Positions 8,348 through 16,169 of a stretch of 22,005 nucleotides of DNA are shown here, one piece after another. The translations under genes and the position numbers were made by a program. Numbering within the stretch: position 1 is the first letter of the stretch; the number at the start of each line of letters is the position of its first letter. Source of the stretch: Bacteroidota bacterium (GTDB lineage Bacteria; Bacteroidota; Bacteroidia; Flavobacteriales; Weeksellaceae); NCBI GenBank assembly GCA_023457935.1, contig JAEXBA010000065.1, positions 1-22,005 on the forward strand, in the 5' to 3' direction. A model generated the notes under the pieces. It was not told the origin of the DNA. It saw nothing but the letters and a program-made list of their open reading frames with translations, and ran no database searches.

Positions 8348-8499
8348 ACTTTCTTATTCGGAATAAGAAAAATTGCGGCAATAATAATGAAACCAATTCC
8401 GGTTATTGTCGGTGGCTGGATTCCAGCTTTCTGCCCGAGATAAATCATGTAAACACCGAGTACAGCAAGAATTACTGCCAATATATTCTTTAAACTCAT
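8344..8499 (-). CDS. 51-residue two-helix membrane protein downstream of upp
   Basis: Small protein starting MSLKNILAVILAVLGVYM with two hydrophobic segments (about 5-21 and 31-46) around a GQKAGIQPP turn and a lysine-containing end (NKKV). I recognise no named family. The ATG at 8499 lies four bases after the upp stop, so it is almost certainly translated from the upp transcript. A longer frame upstream to 8547 would overlap upp and adds no hydrophobic signal. Its stop shares the palindromic TTAA with the comF stop. A real small gene is likely; its function is unknown. Confidence 0.7.
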   Translation of the reverse strand: MSLKNILAVILAVLGVYMIYLGQKAGIQPPTITGIGFIIIAAIFLIPNKKV

Positions 8500-8503
8500 G
8501 CTT

Positions 8504-9154
8504 TTATCTTTGAAGTTTTTCACCGTAAGACAAATCTCCTGCATCACCCAATCCAGGTGTGATATAACCTTTTGAAGTCAGATTTTCATCAACCGCACCA
8601 ATCCAGATATGCGCTTCGGGATACGCATTCTGCAAAGTTTCCACACCCTGCTTTGATGCAATTGCAGCGACAATATGAAGTTGAGTTGGTTTTCCGTGAT
8701 TCAGCAAATCTTTCAACGCTTCAATTAAACTTGCTCCGGTTGCCAACATAGGATCTGCGACGATTAAAGGTCTTCCGTCGATATTCGGACATGTTAAATA
8801 ATCCTGTTTGATGGAAAAATAATCATTGGCGTCGTGTTTTCTGTAGGCCGCAACAAAACCGCAGTCGGCTTTATCAAAATAATTGAGAATTCCCTGAAAA
8901 AGAGGAACTCCGGCTCTTAAAATGGTCGTAATTACCGGCTGAACAGCAATTTCTTTCACTTTTATTTTATCAAGCGGAGTTGTGATTTCCAGTTCTTTCT
9001 GTTCCAGACCTTTGGAAATTTCAAAAGCCGCAATTTCGCCAATCCGTTCCATATTTCTGCGGAATTTCAGGCGGTCCTGCTGAACTTCAATATTTCTTAA
9101 ATCATTAATCCAGGAACTAACAAGCGAAAACTGGTGGGAAAGAACTGTTACCAT
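8504..9154 (-). CDS. upp: Uracil phosphoribosyltransferase
   Basis: 216-residue cytosolic salvage enzyme: uracil + PRPP to UMP + diphosphate. The PRPP loop is IVADPMLATGAS (131-142, Asp134, Thr139, Gly140). The uracil-binding C-terminal block YITPGLGDAGD is at 197-207. The R80-A-G-V-P motif (TTILRAGVPL) is the other hallmark. An ATG at 9202 is in frame, but the extra 16 residues are translated from AT-rich repeat-like DNA; the ATG at 9154 gives the normal family length. It heads a two-gene unit with the small membrane protein. Residue motifs are directly visible. Confidence 0.95.
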   Translation of the reverse strand: MVTVLSHQFSLVSSWINDLRNIEVQQDRLKFRRNMERIGEIAAFEISKGLEQKELEITTPLDKIKVKEIAVQPVITTILRAGVPLFQGILNYFDKADCGFVAAYRKHDANDYFSIKQDYLTCPNIDGRPLIVADPMLATGASLIEALKDLLNHGKPTQLHIVAAIASKQGVETLQNAYPEAHIWIGAVDENLTSKGYITPGLGDAGDLSYGEKLQR

Positions 9155-9250
9155 TTTAATTTGAAAATTTGAATATTTGTTAATTTGTAAATAGAAATTC
9201 ATAAGGCAAGTAAATTTACCAAATTTTCAAATTATCACATTTACAAATTC
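9155..9250. repeat. AT-rich AATTTG/CAAATT repeat-like intergenic stretch between upp and der
   Basis: Holds a series of near-repeats of AAATTTGAA/ATTTG on one side and TTTTCAAATTATCACATTTAC on the other, around an AAGGCAAGTAAATTTACC core. It looks like the low-complexity CAAATT-type intergenic repeats common in flavobacteria. No convincing -33/-7 pair for upp was found within it, though the upp promoter must lie here or in der. Confidence 0.35.
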
Positions 9251-9252
9251 TC

Positions 9253-10563
9253 TTATTTTTGTCTGAAATACACTTCAATCGGAACTCCGGTAAAGCCAAA
9301 ATGCTTACGCAGCTGGTTTTCGGTAAAACGCTTGTACGGCTCTTTTACATACTGCGGCAGATTACAGAAAAATACAAACTGCGGCGAAGGTGTTCCAAGC
9401 TGAACGCAGTATTTTATCTTGATGTATTTTCCTTTTATTGCCGGTGGCGGATTGTTTTCGAAAACCGGTAACATTACTTCATTCAGTTGAGAAGTCTTGA
9501 TTTTTTTCTTGCGGTTTTCATACACTTCCATCGCAACTTCTACTGCTTTCAGAATTCTCTGTTTGGTTAAAGCAGAAACAAAAAGCACCGGAATATCAGT
9601 GAACTGGCCGATTTTATTTTTGATGGCCGCTTCGAAATCGCGCATCGTATTGGTTTGCTTATCTTCAATGAGATCCCATTTGTTTACCAGAATCACAATA
9701 CCTTTTCTGTTTTTCTGAGCGATACCGAAGATATTCATGTCCTGACTTTCCCAACCCTGCGTTGCATCAACCATGATAATTACAACGTCGGAATGTTCAA
9801 TAGCACGAACCGAACGCATCACGGAATAGAATTCCAAATCTTCTTTTACTTTGGCTTTACGGCGCATTCCTGCAGTATCAACCAAAACGAATTCGTGTCC
9901 GAATTTGTTGTAAAGGGTTTCGATGGAATCTCTGGTTGTTCCGGCAATATCGGTTACAATATTCCGGTCAACGTCGAGTAACGCGTTTGTCAGGGTTGAT
10001 TTACCAACATTCGGTCTTCCTGCGATGGTGATTTTCGGCAATCCTTCGAACGGATCTTTATATTCAGTATTTGGAAAATCTTTTACAACATCATCCAAAA
10101 GCTCTCCGGTTCCGGAACCTGTTGCTGAAGACAAAGTGTAATATTTTTCAATTCCCAATTGATAAAATTCAGTTGCCGGAAGTTCTTCTTTGGCTGAATC
10201 CACTTTATTGATGACAATATAAAGCGGTTTTCCCGAACGGCGAAGCATCTCGAACATTTCCTGATCAGTATCCGTAAGACCTTCTTCCACATTCATCATA
10301 AAGATGATGGAAGTGGCTTCATCTACCGCGAGTTCAACCTGTTTTGAGATTTCTTCCTGGAAAATATCATCCGTTGAAACTTCGTAACCACCGGTGTCAA
10401 TTACTGTGAATTCAACGCCGTTCCAGTCGGATTTTCCGTAATGACGGTCACGTGTAACACCGGCTGTAGAATCTACAATGGCTTCTCTTCTTTCAAGTAA
10501 ACGGTTAAAAAGTGTGGATTTTCCTACGTTGGGGCGCCCAACGATTGCGACAATGTTGCTCAT
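9253..10563 (-). CDS. der: Ribosome biogenesis GTPase Der (EngA)
   Basis: 436 residues with two tandem G domains and a C-terminal KH-like domain, the architecture unique to Der. First domain: GRPNVGKST (9-17), DTGG (56-59), NKVD (119-122). Second domain: GRPNVGKST (182-190), DTAG (229-232), NKWD (294-297). The KH-like part spans about 355-436. Der is essential for 50S subunit maturation. The length and ATG at 10563 fit the family. Upstream lies a 247-bp intergenic region shared with a divergent secreted-protein cluster. Confidence 0.97.
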   Translation of the reverse strand: MSNIVAIVGRPNVGKSTLFNRLLERREAIVDSTAGVTRDRHYGKSDWNGVEFTVIDTGGYEVSTDDIFQEEISKQVELAVDEATSIIFMMNVEEGLTDTDQEMFEMLRRSGKPLYIVINKVDSAKEELPATEFYQLGIEKYYTLSSATGSGTGELLDDVVKDFPNTEYKDPFEGLPKITIAGRPNVGKSTLTNALLDVDRNIVTDIAGTTRDSIETLYNKFGHEFVLVDTAGMRRKAKVKEDLEFYSVMRSVRAIEHSDVVIIMVDATQGWESQDMNIFGIAQKNRKGIVILVNKWDLIEDKQTNTMRDFEAAIKNKIGQFTDIPVLFVSALTKQRILKAVEVAMEVYENRKKKIKTSQLNEVMLPVFENNPPPAIKGKYIKIKYCVQLGTPSPQFVFFCNLPQYVKEPYKRFTENQLRKHFGFTGVPIEVYFRQK

Positions 10564-10569
10564 AAAATT

Positions 10570-10612
10570 TTTTCTTCGATTCCGCTCAGTGTGATTATCA
10601 CTTCCAATCTGA
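10570..10612 (-). repeat. Degenerate 'CTGAGCGnAnTCGAAGAA' dispersed-repeat copy in the der leader
   Basis: On the minus strand this reads TCACACTGAGCGGAATCGAAGAA just before the der ATG, closely resembling the GTCAnnCTGAGCGnAGnCGAAGAAT intergenic repeats found in many Bacteroidota. It contains the small palindrome GTGAT-T-ATCAC at 10591-10601. Recognition is from memory, and no second copy is in the window. Confidence 0.35.
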
Positions 10613-10668
10613 CGAAATCATTTGGTTAAGAATGGGTTACCCGGACGATCCGAGCCCAAAAATTTTTG

Positions 10669-10676
10669 CAAACTTA
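10669..10676 (-). promoter_or_regulatory. Weak candidate -7 box (TAAGTTTG) for der
   Basis: Matches TAnnTTTG on the minus strand and would give a leader of about 100 nt. That leader includes a short CGGA-CGA-TCCG inverted repeat at 10642-10652. No -33 TTG at proper spacing. Confidence 0.3.
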
Positions 10677-10765
10677 CTAAATTTTTCGCCGATACATTTC
10701 CAAAATGTCTGCAGTACAAAAATTAACTGACCATGATGGAAATATTAATTTTTACTAACATTCGT

Positions 10766-10795
10766 TTGTTATGAGATTATTTATATCTATTTTTG
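10766..10795 (+). promoter_or_regulatory. Consensus Bacteroidota promoter for the secreted-protein cluster
   Basis: TTTG at 10765-10768 gives a -33 TTG. It is followed by exactly 19 bp and TATTTTTG (10788-10795), a full TTG-N19-TAnnTTTG match. The start is predicted near 10801, 10 nt before the ATG at 10811. This is the best promoter in the window and suggests strong vegetative expression. Confidence 0.8.
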
Positions 10796-10810
10796 CGATA
10801 GAAACACACA

Positions 10811-11395
10811 ATGATTAGAAGAAAAAAATACCGCATTTCTTCAAGTTACTCTATATCTGAATTTTCATGGTTATCGGTGATGACCTTGGGCAAATTGTCT
10901 GTGCTTTTCATCCTGATTTTTTCTTCAACAGCTTTCAGCCAAAATTCGCCTGCATCAGACCTCTCAGAAGAAATTACTTTAACAGGGGGCGCATTGCTTT
11001 ATGAGCAGAAAAAAACAGTTTCTGCGGATGAACAGACGGATAAACCCCAACCTGTTTTTTCTGAAAGCAAAAACAAAGTCGTCAAATCTTCAGCCAGAAA
11101 AAGAAATAAAGCAATTCTCAAAACGGCTGACCTAAAAATATCGGTAAAGACCGCTACTCCAAAAATTTTTATTACGCCGTCTTCTGATGGTGAAACAATA
11201 AACCGGGCAATAAGTGAGAATAATGTCTGCAGTTTAAACAGCAATCATTATTATTCGGTTATTACTGGGGAATGCTCATGTAATTCCAAACAGCTTGCAT
11301 ACTATTCCTGCGTTTCCTCTATAAGGACAGGATTGGTTTTTCATGAAAAACCTGGAAACCTTTTTAACCGTCCGCCTCCGGCTGCCATTCTTTAA
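10811..11395 (+). CDS. Small secreted protein of unknown function, first gene of surface cluster
   Basis: 194 residues. A long basic N-region (MIRRKKYRISSS...) precedes a hydrophobic core, LSVLFILIFSSTAFSQ, giving a signal peptide cleaved near residue 44. A second in-frame ATG at 10880 would give a conventional short signal peptide. The mature part is Lys/Ser/Thr-rich and low in hydrophobics up to about residue 140. It ends with a four-Cys segment (CSLNSNHYYSVITGECSC...YYSC) and a proline-rich tail FNRPPPAAIL. I recognise no domain. It is the first gene after a consensus promoter and is followed after 88 bp by the large secreted protein, so it may be co-expressed and act in its export or assembly, but that is inference only. 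Confidence 0.65.
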   Translation: MIRRKKYRISSSYSISEFSWLSVMTLGKLSVLFILIFSSTAFSQNSPASDLSEEITLTGGALLYEQKKTVSADEQTDKPQPVFSESKNKVVKSSARKRNKAILKTADLKISVKTATPKIFITPSSDGETINRAISENNVCSLNSNHYYSVITGECSCNSKQLAYYSCVSSIRTGLVFHEKPGNLFNRPPPAAIL

Positions 11396-11483
11396 AATTC
11401 AGTAAAATTCCATTCTGGTGATCTTTTGGTGTAAACGTTTGCATCCTGATTCATCAGCACAGAAATATTTAAATACAAAAAAG

Positions 11484-14400
11484 ATGAAACATAAATTATT
11501 AATTTTTCTTGTAGCTATTTCCGTTACAGTTTTAGGAACTACAAGAGTTTTCGCTCAGTGTGATGCGGCCACAATGACGATCACGCCCACAGTTACTCCC
11601 AATTCATGCGGAGACAACGGAAGCATTACCGTTTCCACCAATGCAGTAAACGCCCAATATACGCTGACTGCAGTTGTTGGATCTTTTGTTGCCGGACCAC
11701 AAAGCTCGAACACTTTCCAGAACCTTGCTCCCGGCGATTACAGCTTAACTGTTGAGTGCGCTGCCGGAGGTGATAACACAATTCAGGTAACTGTTGGAAA
11801 TACACATGTTCCTATTTCAAATGCTGATGTAACTTCAACATCAGCATGCAGCGCCAGCACGTTCAATGGTTCTTTCAGCATTAACAGTGTGACAGGCGGT
11901 ACGGCACCTTTTCAGATTTCCGCCATCATCAACAGCAATCCTGACTATGACGACTCAATCAGTAACTATGCAATAACGACTTCTTCTTTTCCGATTACTG
12001 TACCGGTGACAACCTCGGGAACCTATCAGATAAGAATCAAAGATGCATGCGGAACTTATTACACGATAACCCAGACGATGCAGTCATCATCGCCGAAAGT
12101 CACCGGTGTTTGGTGGGGAGCAAAAAAGACAACCTGCGGAACAGGAACGGTACCGCTGACTTTTACCGGATTTTCTTTCAGCAGCCAGTCCGGCACTTTA
12201 GCTTTAAGTGATGTTTACGGTAAAATAAGAATGACAGTTTATGAAATGACCGGAACAACGGTCTGCAGCGACCCTAACACAGCGCCTTCTACAACACCGG
12301 TTTTTGATGCTATTCTGCAGGATCCGGGAACTACAACACAAAGTTATAATATGGTGCCTTCGCACAAATATTTCGTAGTTTTTACCAATGAATGCGGTGA
12401 ACAGACAAGTACCTGTTTTGACAATACTTCCGCGGAAACGACACAGGCAGCCGTCATTGCGAAATCCTCGGGATGTGCCGGTGCATCCGGTGGAATTATT
12501 TTTGAGGGAACACAGCTGTCCTTTATGAATTATCCGGTTCATGTGACTTTCCTTGACTCGTCGGGAAACGCACTCCCAACTCAACCACAAATAGAATATA
12601 TAGACAACAACGGTAACAACTGGAACCTTGTCGGAAATAATCTGAATGCTGACTGGGAAGGTGCGGGCTGGCAAAGCAAAACAACCGTTCCGTACGGCAA
12701 TTACATAATAAGATATACCGACAACTGTGGAATAAATGTTGACGTACCTGTTTCCAATCCTTTAATTGGCCTCGGAACCACACCAATTACCATTACAGAC
12801 CGTGATTTCTGGAGCAAATGGAGATGTTTCGGAACAACGCCATTAAACCAGCAGGGTACCGCACAGATAGGACTTGCATTTGGCGGTCCCATTCAGGATT
12901 TTCATAATCTTACTGTGAAAATTGTAAGTCCAAGTCCGTCTCACATAGGAGACATCGCTGTCTATCAGGACAATCACTTCTTTTTCACGAACCTTTTACC
13001 GGGCACCTACACCGTTGAACTTTCTTCTCCGTCAAACTGTGGAGGATATCCAGTTCTACTTACATTTCCGGTGAACAATAATTCAAGTGAACTGCTGACT
13101 CAAACTATCAATTCGTGGGGTGAATCTTTCTGTTCAGGTGGCGGTAATATCCATTCAACCGTAGCCAGCAATGCGGGATATCCAACAACTGTTGAATTGC
13201 TGAATTCAGCAGGTGCAGTAATTGCTTCTGACGGATCAGGAAACTTTTACAACGTGGCAGCCGGAACGTACAGAACCAGAATTAAAACTACTCCCGGATG
13301 CGGAAGCCCATATTATGTAGACGGCCAGGAAGTCGTTATTACTAGCAATACCAGCGGACCAAGAATTATCAGGAGAAACGGTATTATCTGCGATCCGCCA
13401 TCTTCTACAGGCTCTCTGTATGTTGAATTAGCAGGACCACTGCCAATTACTTTCCGCTACAGAGTATCGGGTACAGCAACCTGGACCACTGTCACAGTAA
13501 CCGATTTATCCCAACCACTTATCATCAGCGGTCTTTTAGCAAACACTTCCTATGATTTACTGGCCAGTTCATGTGGAAAAACTACTACTTCTTCTGTATA
13601 TATGGCAACTGCTAATCCAATTGCTATTGACAACACAAGACAGCCCTGCCCTGGCCAACCGTACTTACTTTCAGTAAGAAAATTTGCAGGAGCCACTTAT
13701 TCGTGGACTTTTAACGGAACACCTTATGGAGGGAATACGAACAGTTTGACATTCAGTCCATACGCTGCCAGCAATGACGGTACTTATACCGTAACAGTAA
13801 ACTGGGGCGGCTGCGCTGTAAGAACTTATACTTTCACACTAGACAGCTCCCAATGCGGCACTTCATTCGGTACAGGTAATATTACAGGAAATGTATTTAA
13901 TGATACCACAAATGACGGAACGGTTAACGGTGTCGGTATCAACAACCCGCAAAATGTTCCGCTTTATATGACAGCTGTTCCACTTGACGGTTCAAGCCCT
14001 GTAACTGTTGCTGTAAACGCTAATGGAACCTATTCATTAACCAACCTTCCGACCGGTTCATACAATCTTGTTCTGTATACAAACCCAGCGGGAAGTACAA
14101 CTCCAAATTTGCCTTCGGAATGGAGTAATGTTGGTGAACACGTGGGAACAGGCGTGGGAACAGACGGCAATCCTAACGGTTTGCTTACTGTAACCTTTGG
14201 TGTTGGACAAAACGTTTCCAATGCCAATTTCGGGATTGCCAAAACAGTGTGTTATAAAACAGACCAAAGTACAGGCACCGCGTTAGACACAAACCACGGC
14301 ATTACTTCATTAGGAAGAGCCGGAACAGATAATGGAGGCTGGCCGATGATCAGAAAAGGCGCATGGACAGTATTGGAGTCCAAAACAAAAGCGTTCGTCA

Positions 14401-14564
14401 TCAACAGACTTTCCAATGACCAGATCCAGTCTATAGCAACACCGGTTGACGGTATGATGGTATACGACACAGATGCAAAATGTCTGAAGATATTCGTAGA
14501 AAATGCAGATCCAACGCTGAACGGATGGCATTGCTTTAACAAACAGGGATGTCCTGACAATTAA
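11484..14564 (+). CDS. Large modular secreted protein with beta-sandwich repeats and SdrD-B-like domain
   Basis: 1026 residues from the ATG at 11484; the frame is open back to 11418 but the signal peptide MKHKLLIFLVAISVTVLG...VFAQ starts here. The mature protein is Thr/Ser/Gly/Asn-rich with paired cysteines. It is built of successive beta-sandwich units of the kind seen in flavobacterial adhesins: TGGTAPFQISA and GTYQIRIKDACG style strands, and an Ig/PKD-like GTYTVTVNWGGC near 770. Residues about 796-925 (GNVFNDTTNDG ... GTYSLTNLPTGSYNLVL ... NANFGIAK) match the SdrD B-like/Cna-B type fold. The last 100 residues form a separate module containing GMMVYDTDAKCLKIF and a Cys-rich end, repeated in the next gene. 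There is no T9SS sorting domain. A surface adhesin or structural role is likely; the export route is unclear. Confidence 0.8.
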   Translation: MKHKLLIFLVAISVTVLGTTRVFAQCDAATMTITPTVTPNSCGDNGSITVSTNAVNAQYTLTAVVGSFVAGPQSSNTFQNLAPGDYSLTVECAAGGDNTIQVTVGNTHVPISNADVTSTSACSASTFNGSFSINSVTGGTAPFQISAIINSNPDYDDSISNYAITTSSFPITVPVTTSGTYQIRIKDACGTYYTITQTMQSSSPKVTGVWWGAKKTTCGTGTVPLTFTGFSFSSQSGTLALSDVYGKIRMTVYEMTGTTVCSDPNTAPSTTPVFDAILQDPGTTTQSYNMVPSHKYFVVFTNECGEQTSTCFDNTSAETTQAAVIAKSSGCAGASGGIIFEGTQLSFMNYPVHVTFLDSSGNALPTQPQIEYIDNNGNNWNLVGNNLNADWEGAGWQSKTTVPYGNYIIRYTDNCGINVDVPVSNPLIGLGTTPITITDRDFWSKWRCFGTTPLNQQGTAQIGLAFGGPIQDFHNLTVKIVSPSPSHIGDIAVYQDNHFFFTNLLPGTYTVELSSPSNCGGYPVLLTFPVNNNSSELLTQTINSWGESFCSGGGNIHSTVASNAGYPTTVELLNSAGAVIASDGSGNFYNVAAGTYRTRIKTTPGCGSPYYVDGQEVVITSNTSGPRIIRRNGIICDPPSSTGSLYVELAGPLPITFRYRVSGTATWTTVTVTDLSQPLIISGLLANTSYDLLASSCGKTTTSSVYMATANPIAIDNTRQPCPGQPYLLSVRKFAGATYSWTFNGTPYGGNTNSLTFSPYAASNDGTYTVTVNWGGCAVRTYTFTLDSSQCGTSFGTGNITGNVFNDTTNDGTVNGVGINNPQNVPLYMTAVPLDGSSPVTVAVNANGTYSLTNLPTGSYNLVLYTNPAGSTTPNLPSEWSNVGEHVGTGVGTDGNPNGLLTVTFGVGQNVSNANFGIAKTVCYKTDQSTGTALDTNHGITSLGRAGTDNGGWPMIRKGAWTVLESKTKAFVINRLSNDQIQSIATPVDGMMVYDTDAKCLKIFVENADPTLNGWHCFNKQGCPDN

Positions 14565-14583
14565 TTTAAAACAAGAAATCATT

Positions 14584-15099
14584 ATGAAAAAAGTACTCAT
14601 AGCCTCATTAATGCTTATCTCCTGTGCTGCTTTTTCGCAGGTGGCCATTGGAAAAGCCTCGGTATCGAACACAGCAGTATCGCTTGAGTTTGGCAGCCAG
14701 GAAGCCAGAGGGATTGTATTACCATATGTAACCAATGCAGCAGCAGTTTCGCCGGTGGAAGGAAGTATCATTTTCGATTCGAATGATAAAAAAGTGAAAT
14801 TCTTTAACGGAAGCTGGAAAGATCTTACCATGCTCACCAATGGCACAGTTGACCTTGCACCGCAGAATGCTCTTATTGAGAATACGGCAGCAAAAGCAAC
14901 CGTCGGGACACCGACAAATACTGACGGCATCCTCGTATTGGAGGACACTAACAAAGCCATGATTCTGCCAAAAGTTACCAATCCTCACACCGCTATAAAA
15001 AGCCCTGCCGCTGGAATGATGGTGTACGATAATACCAAAAAACTGCTCTGTATTTTCAACGGTACTGAGTGGACATACTGGAAACCTGAAAATTATTAA
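14584..15099 (+). CDS. Secreted protein made of two 'LPxVTN...GMMVYD...IFNGTxW' modules
   Basis: 171 residues with signal peptide MKKVLIASLMLISCAAFSQ. The mature part contains two related units: residues 29-79 (GIVLPYVTN ... GSIIFDSNDKKVKFFNGSW) and 112-165 (AMILPKVTN ... GMMVYDNTKKLLCIFNGTEW). The second resembles the C-terminal module of the preceding 1026-residue protein. It lies 19 bp after that gene and before a strong terminator, so the two are co-transcribed. The module is frequent in flavobacterial secreted proteins but I know of no assigned function. A partner, cap or shared-assembly role with the large protein is an inference. Confidence 0.75.
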   Translation: MKKVLIASLMLISCAAFSQVAIGKASVSNTAVSLEFGSQEARGIVLPYVTNAAAVSPVEGSIIFDSNDKKVKFFNGSWKDLTMLTNGTVDLAPQNALIENTAAKATVGTPTNTDGILVLEDTNKAMILPKVTNPHTAIKSPAAGMMVYDNTKKLLCIFNGTEWTYWKPENY

Positions 15100-15111
15100 T
15101 ATTTCAATGAA

Positions 15112-15139
15112 AAAAAGCTGCCTCGTGAGGCAGCTTTTT
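15112..15139 (+). terminator. Intrinsic terminator of the secreted-protein cluster
   Basis: A5-GCTGCCTC at 15112-15124, tiny loop, GAGGCAGC-T5 at 15127-15139: a perfect inverted repeat ending in a T-run. It separates the module protein from the adhesin gene that follows. Confidence 0.88.
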
Positions 15140-15162
15140 CTACTTTTACAAAAAAATAAAAA

Positions 15163-15188
15163 ATGAAAAAAATCTACTTTTTCTTTCT
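15163..15188 (+). other. Out-of-frame ATG plus A7 tract at the adhesin start (apparent 1-nt frameshift)
   Basis: ATG at 15163 is followed by seven A residues (15166-15172). In the frame of the downstream gene the codons after the tract read N-L-L-F-L-S-L-C-F-G-F-M-A-N-A-Q, an ideal signal peptide, but the ATG is one base out of phase. One extra A would give MKKNLLFLSLCFGFMANAQ. Either the tract is short by one base through sequencing error or natural slippage, or an in-frame TTG (15189) or ATG (15204) is really used. Confidence 0.7.
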
Positions 15189-16085
15189 TTGTGTTTTGGT
15201 TTCATGGCTAATGCACAAACGGTACTTTTGAATGAAGATTTCGAAAGTTACACCGATTTTGCTTATACCAATTTCGGTAGCTGGACAGGCATTGACGCTG
15301 ACCTTCTCAACACCTGGACTGTTGAACCTCCTGAAGGCCCTGTAAATGATTTTCCTAATGAGGGCGGACCGATGGCATTTCAGATTATTAACCCATCAGC
15401 GGGTAATTTTCCTGCATACACCGATTTTACAACGCCTGATTACACGCCGCATTCCGGTAGCAAATACGCCGGCGACTGGGCTGCAGAAATGGTTGCCAGT
15501 GGCATGGGAAATAATGACTGGCTTATTTCGCCGTCTGTTACCTTAGGAACTTCCGGAAATGTACTGACTTTCTGGGTTAAATCGGTTTTTCCGGCGTTCG
15601 GTAACGAAAGGTATAAAGTAGGAATTTATACCGGAAACGGTTCACCTGCGTCAGGAAATGATTTCACTATATTATTGGGTACAGCCGCTCCGGGATATGC
15701 TATTGCTCCGGACAACTGGACTCTCGTTTCGGTCAACCTTGATGCATACGCTTCACAGACGGTGAAAATCGGGTTTAACTGTATCACTCAGGATGCATTT
15801 ATGCTGGCGATTGACGACGTTGAAATTACAACATCGGGCTCGCTGGCAACAACAGAAACCTCAAAATTCAGTTCCGGGCTGTCTGCAAATCCTTCAGACG
15901 GAAAATTCTCAATAACCGGCAACCGAGATGTTATTGCAGCTGAAATTTTCGATTTAACAGGAAAAACAATCTATAAAGGAAACAGTAGAAATATTGACAT
16001 TTCCTCTGCAGCGACCGGAAACTACATTTTAAAAATAGAGTACAAAGACGGAACTTCAGAAAGTAAAAAAATCATTAAACGTTAA
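15189..16085 (+). CDS. T9SS-exported cleaved-adhesin / choice-of-anchor J protein
   Basis: Open frame of 298 codons from a TTG at 15189. Just after a signal-peptide end (MANAQ) it carries a jelly-roll adhesin domain at about residues 10-215: NEDFESY, SGSKYAGDWAAE, NDWLISPSVTL, LTFWVKS, WTLVSVNLDAYASQTVKIGF, AIDDVEI. This is the cleaved-adhesin/choice-of-anchor J pattern. The last 70 residues (SANPSDGKFSITG ... AEIFDLTGKTIYKG ... GNYILKIEYKDGTSESKKIIKR) are a type A T9SS C-terminal sorting domain, so the product should be exported by the type IX system and anchored or released at the surface. The true start is almost certainly the ATG at 15163, which is one base out of frame. It lies between two terminators, so it is monocistronic; no clear promoter seen. 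Confidence 0.85.
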   Translation: MCFGFMANAQTVLLNEDFESYTDFAYTNFGSWTGIDADLLNTWTVEPPEGPVNDFPNEGGPMAFQIINPSAGNFPAYTDFTTPDYTPHSGSKYAGDWAAEMVASGMGNNDWLISPSVTLGTSGNVLTFWVKSVFPAFGNERYKVGIYTGNGSPASGNDFTILLGTAAPGYAIAPDNWTLVSVNLDAYASQTVKIGFNCITQDAFMLAIDDVEITTSGSLATTETSKFSSGLSANPSDGKFSITGNRDVIAAEIFDLTGKTIYKGNSRNIDISSAATGNYILKIEYKDGTSESKKIIKR

Positions 16086-16107
16086 ACTGCTCTTTTAGAA
16101 CTAAAAC

Positions 16108-16142
16108 AACCGTTCTCTTGATTGAGGACGGTTTTCTTTTTT
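16108..16142 (+). terminator. Intrinsic terminator after the T9SS adhesin
   Basis: AACCGTTCTC (16108-16117), loop TTGATT, GAGGACGGTT (16124-16133): a 10-bp stem with one G-U pair, followed by TTC and a run of T residues. Confidence 0.85.
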
Positions 16143-16169
16143 TTGTTAACTTCACGGAAATAATTTCCT

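Noticed and set aside
10642..10652. CGGA-CGA-TCCG inverted repeat in the der leader as a riboswitch or attenuator
   Set aside because: Only 4 bp of stem with a 3-nt loop and no known aptamer pattern; within chance expectation.
11418..11483. Earlier start for the large secreted protein
   Set aside because: The 22 extra residues precede a normal signal peptide that begins at the ATG at 11484.
12204..12892. Several minus-strand open frames of 63-156 codons inside the large secreted protein gene
   Set aside because: They lie fully within a well-supported plus-strand gene, have no recognisable motifs and show the erratic composition of antisense frames.
14310..14981. 223-codon minus-strand open frame across two secreted-protein genes
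   Set aside because: Both plus-strand genes have signal peptides and clear modules. The antisense frame crosses their intergenic gap and has no domain.
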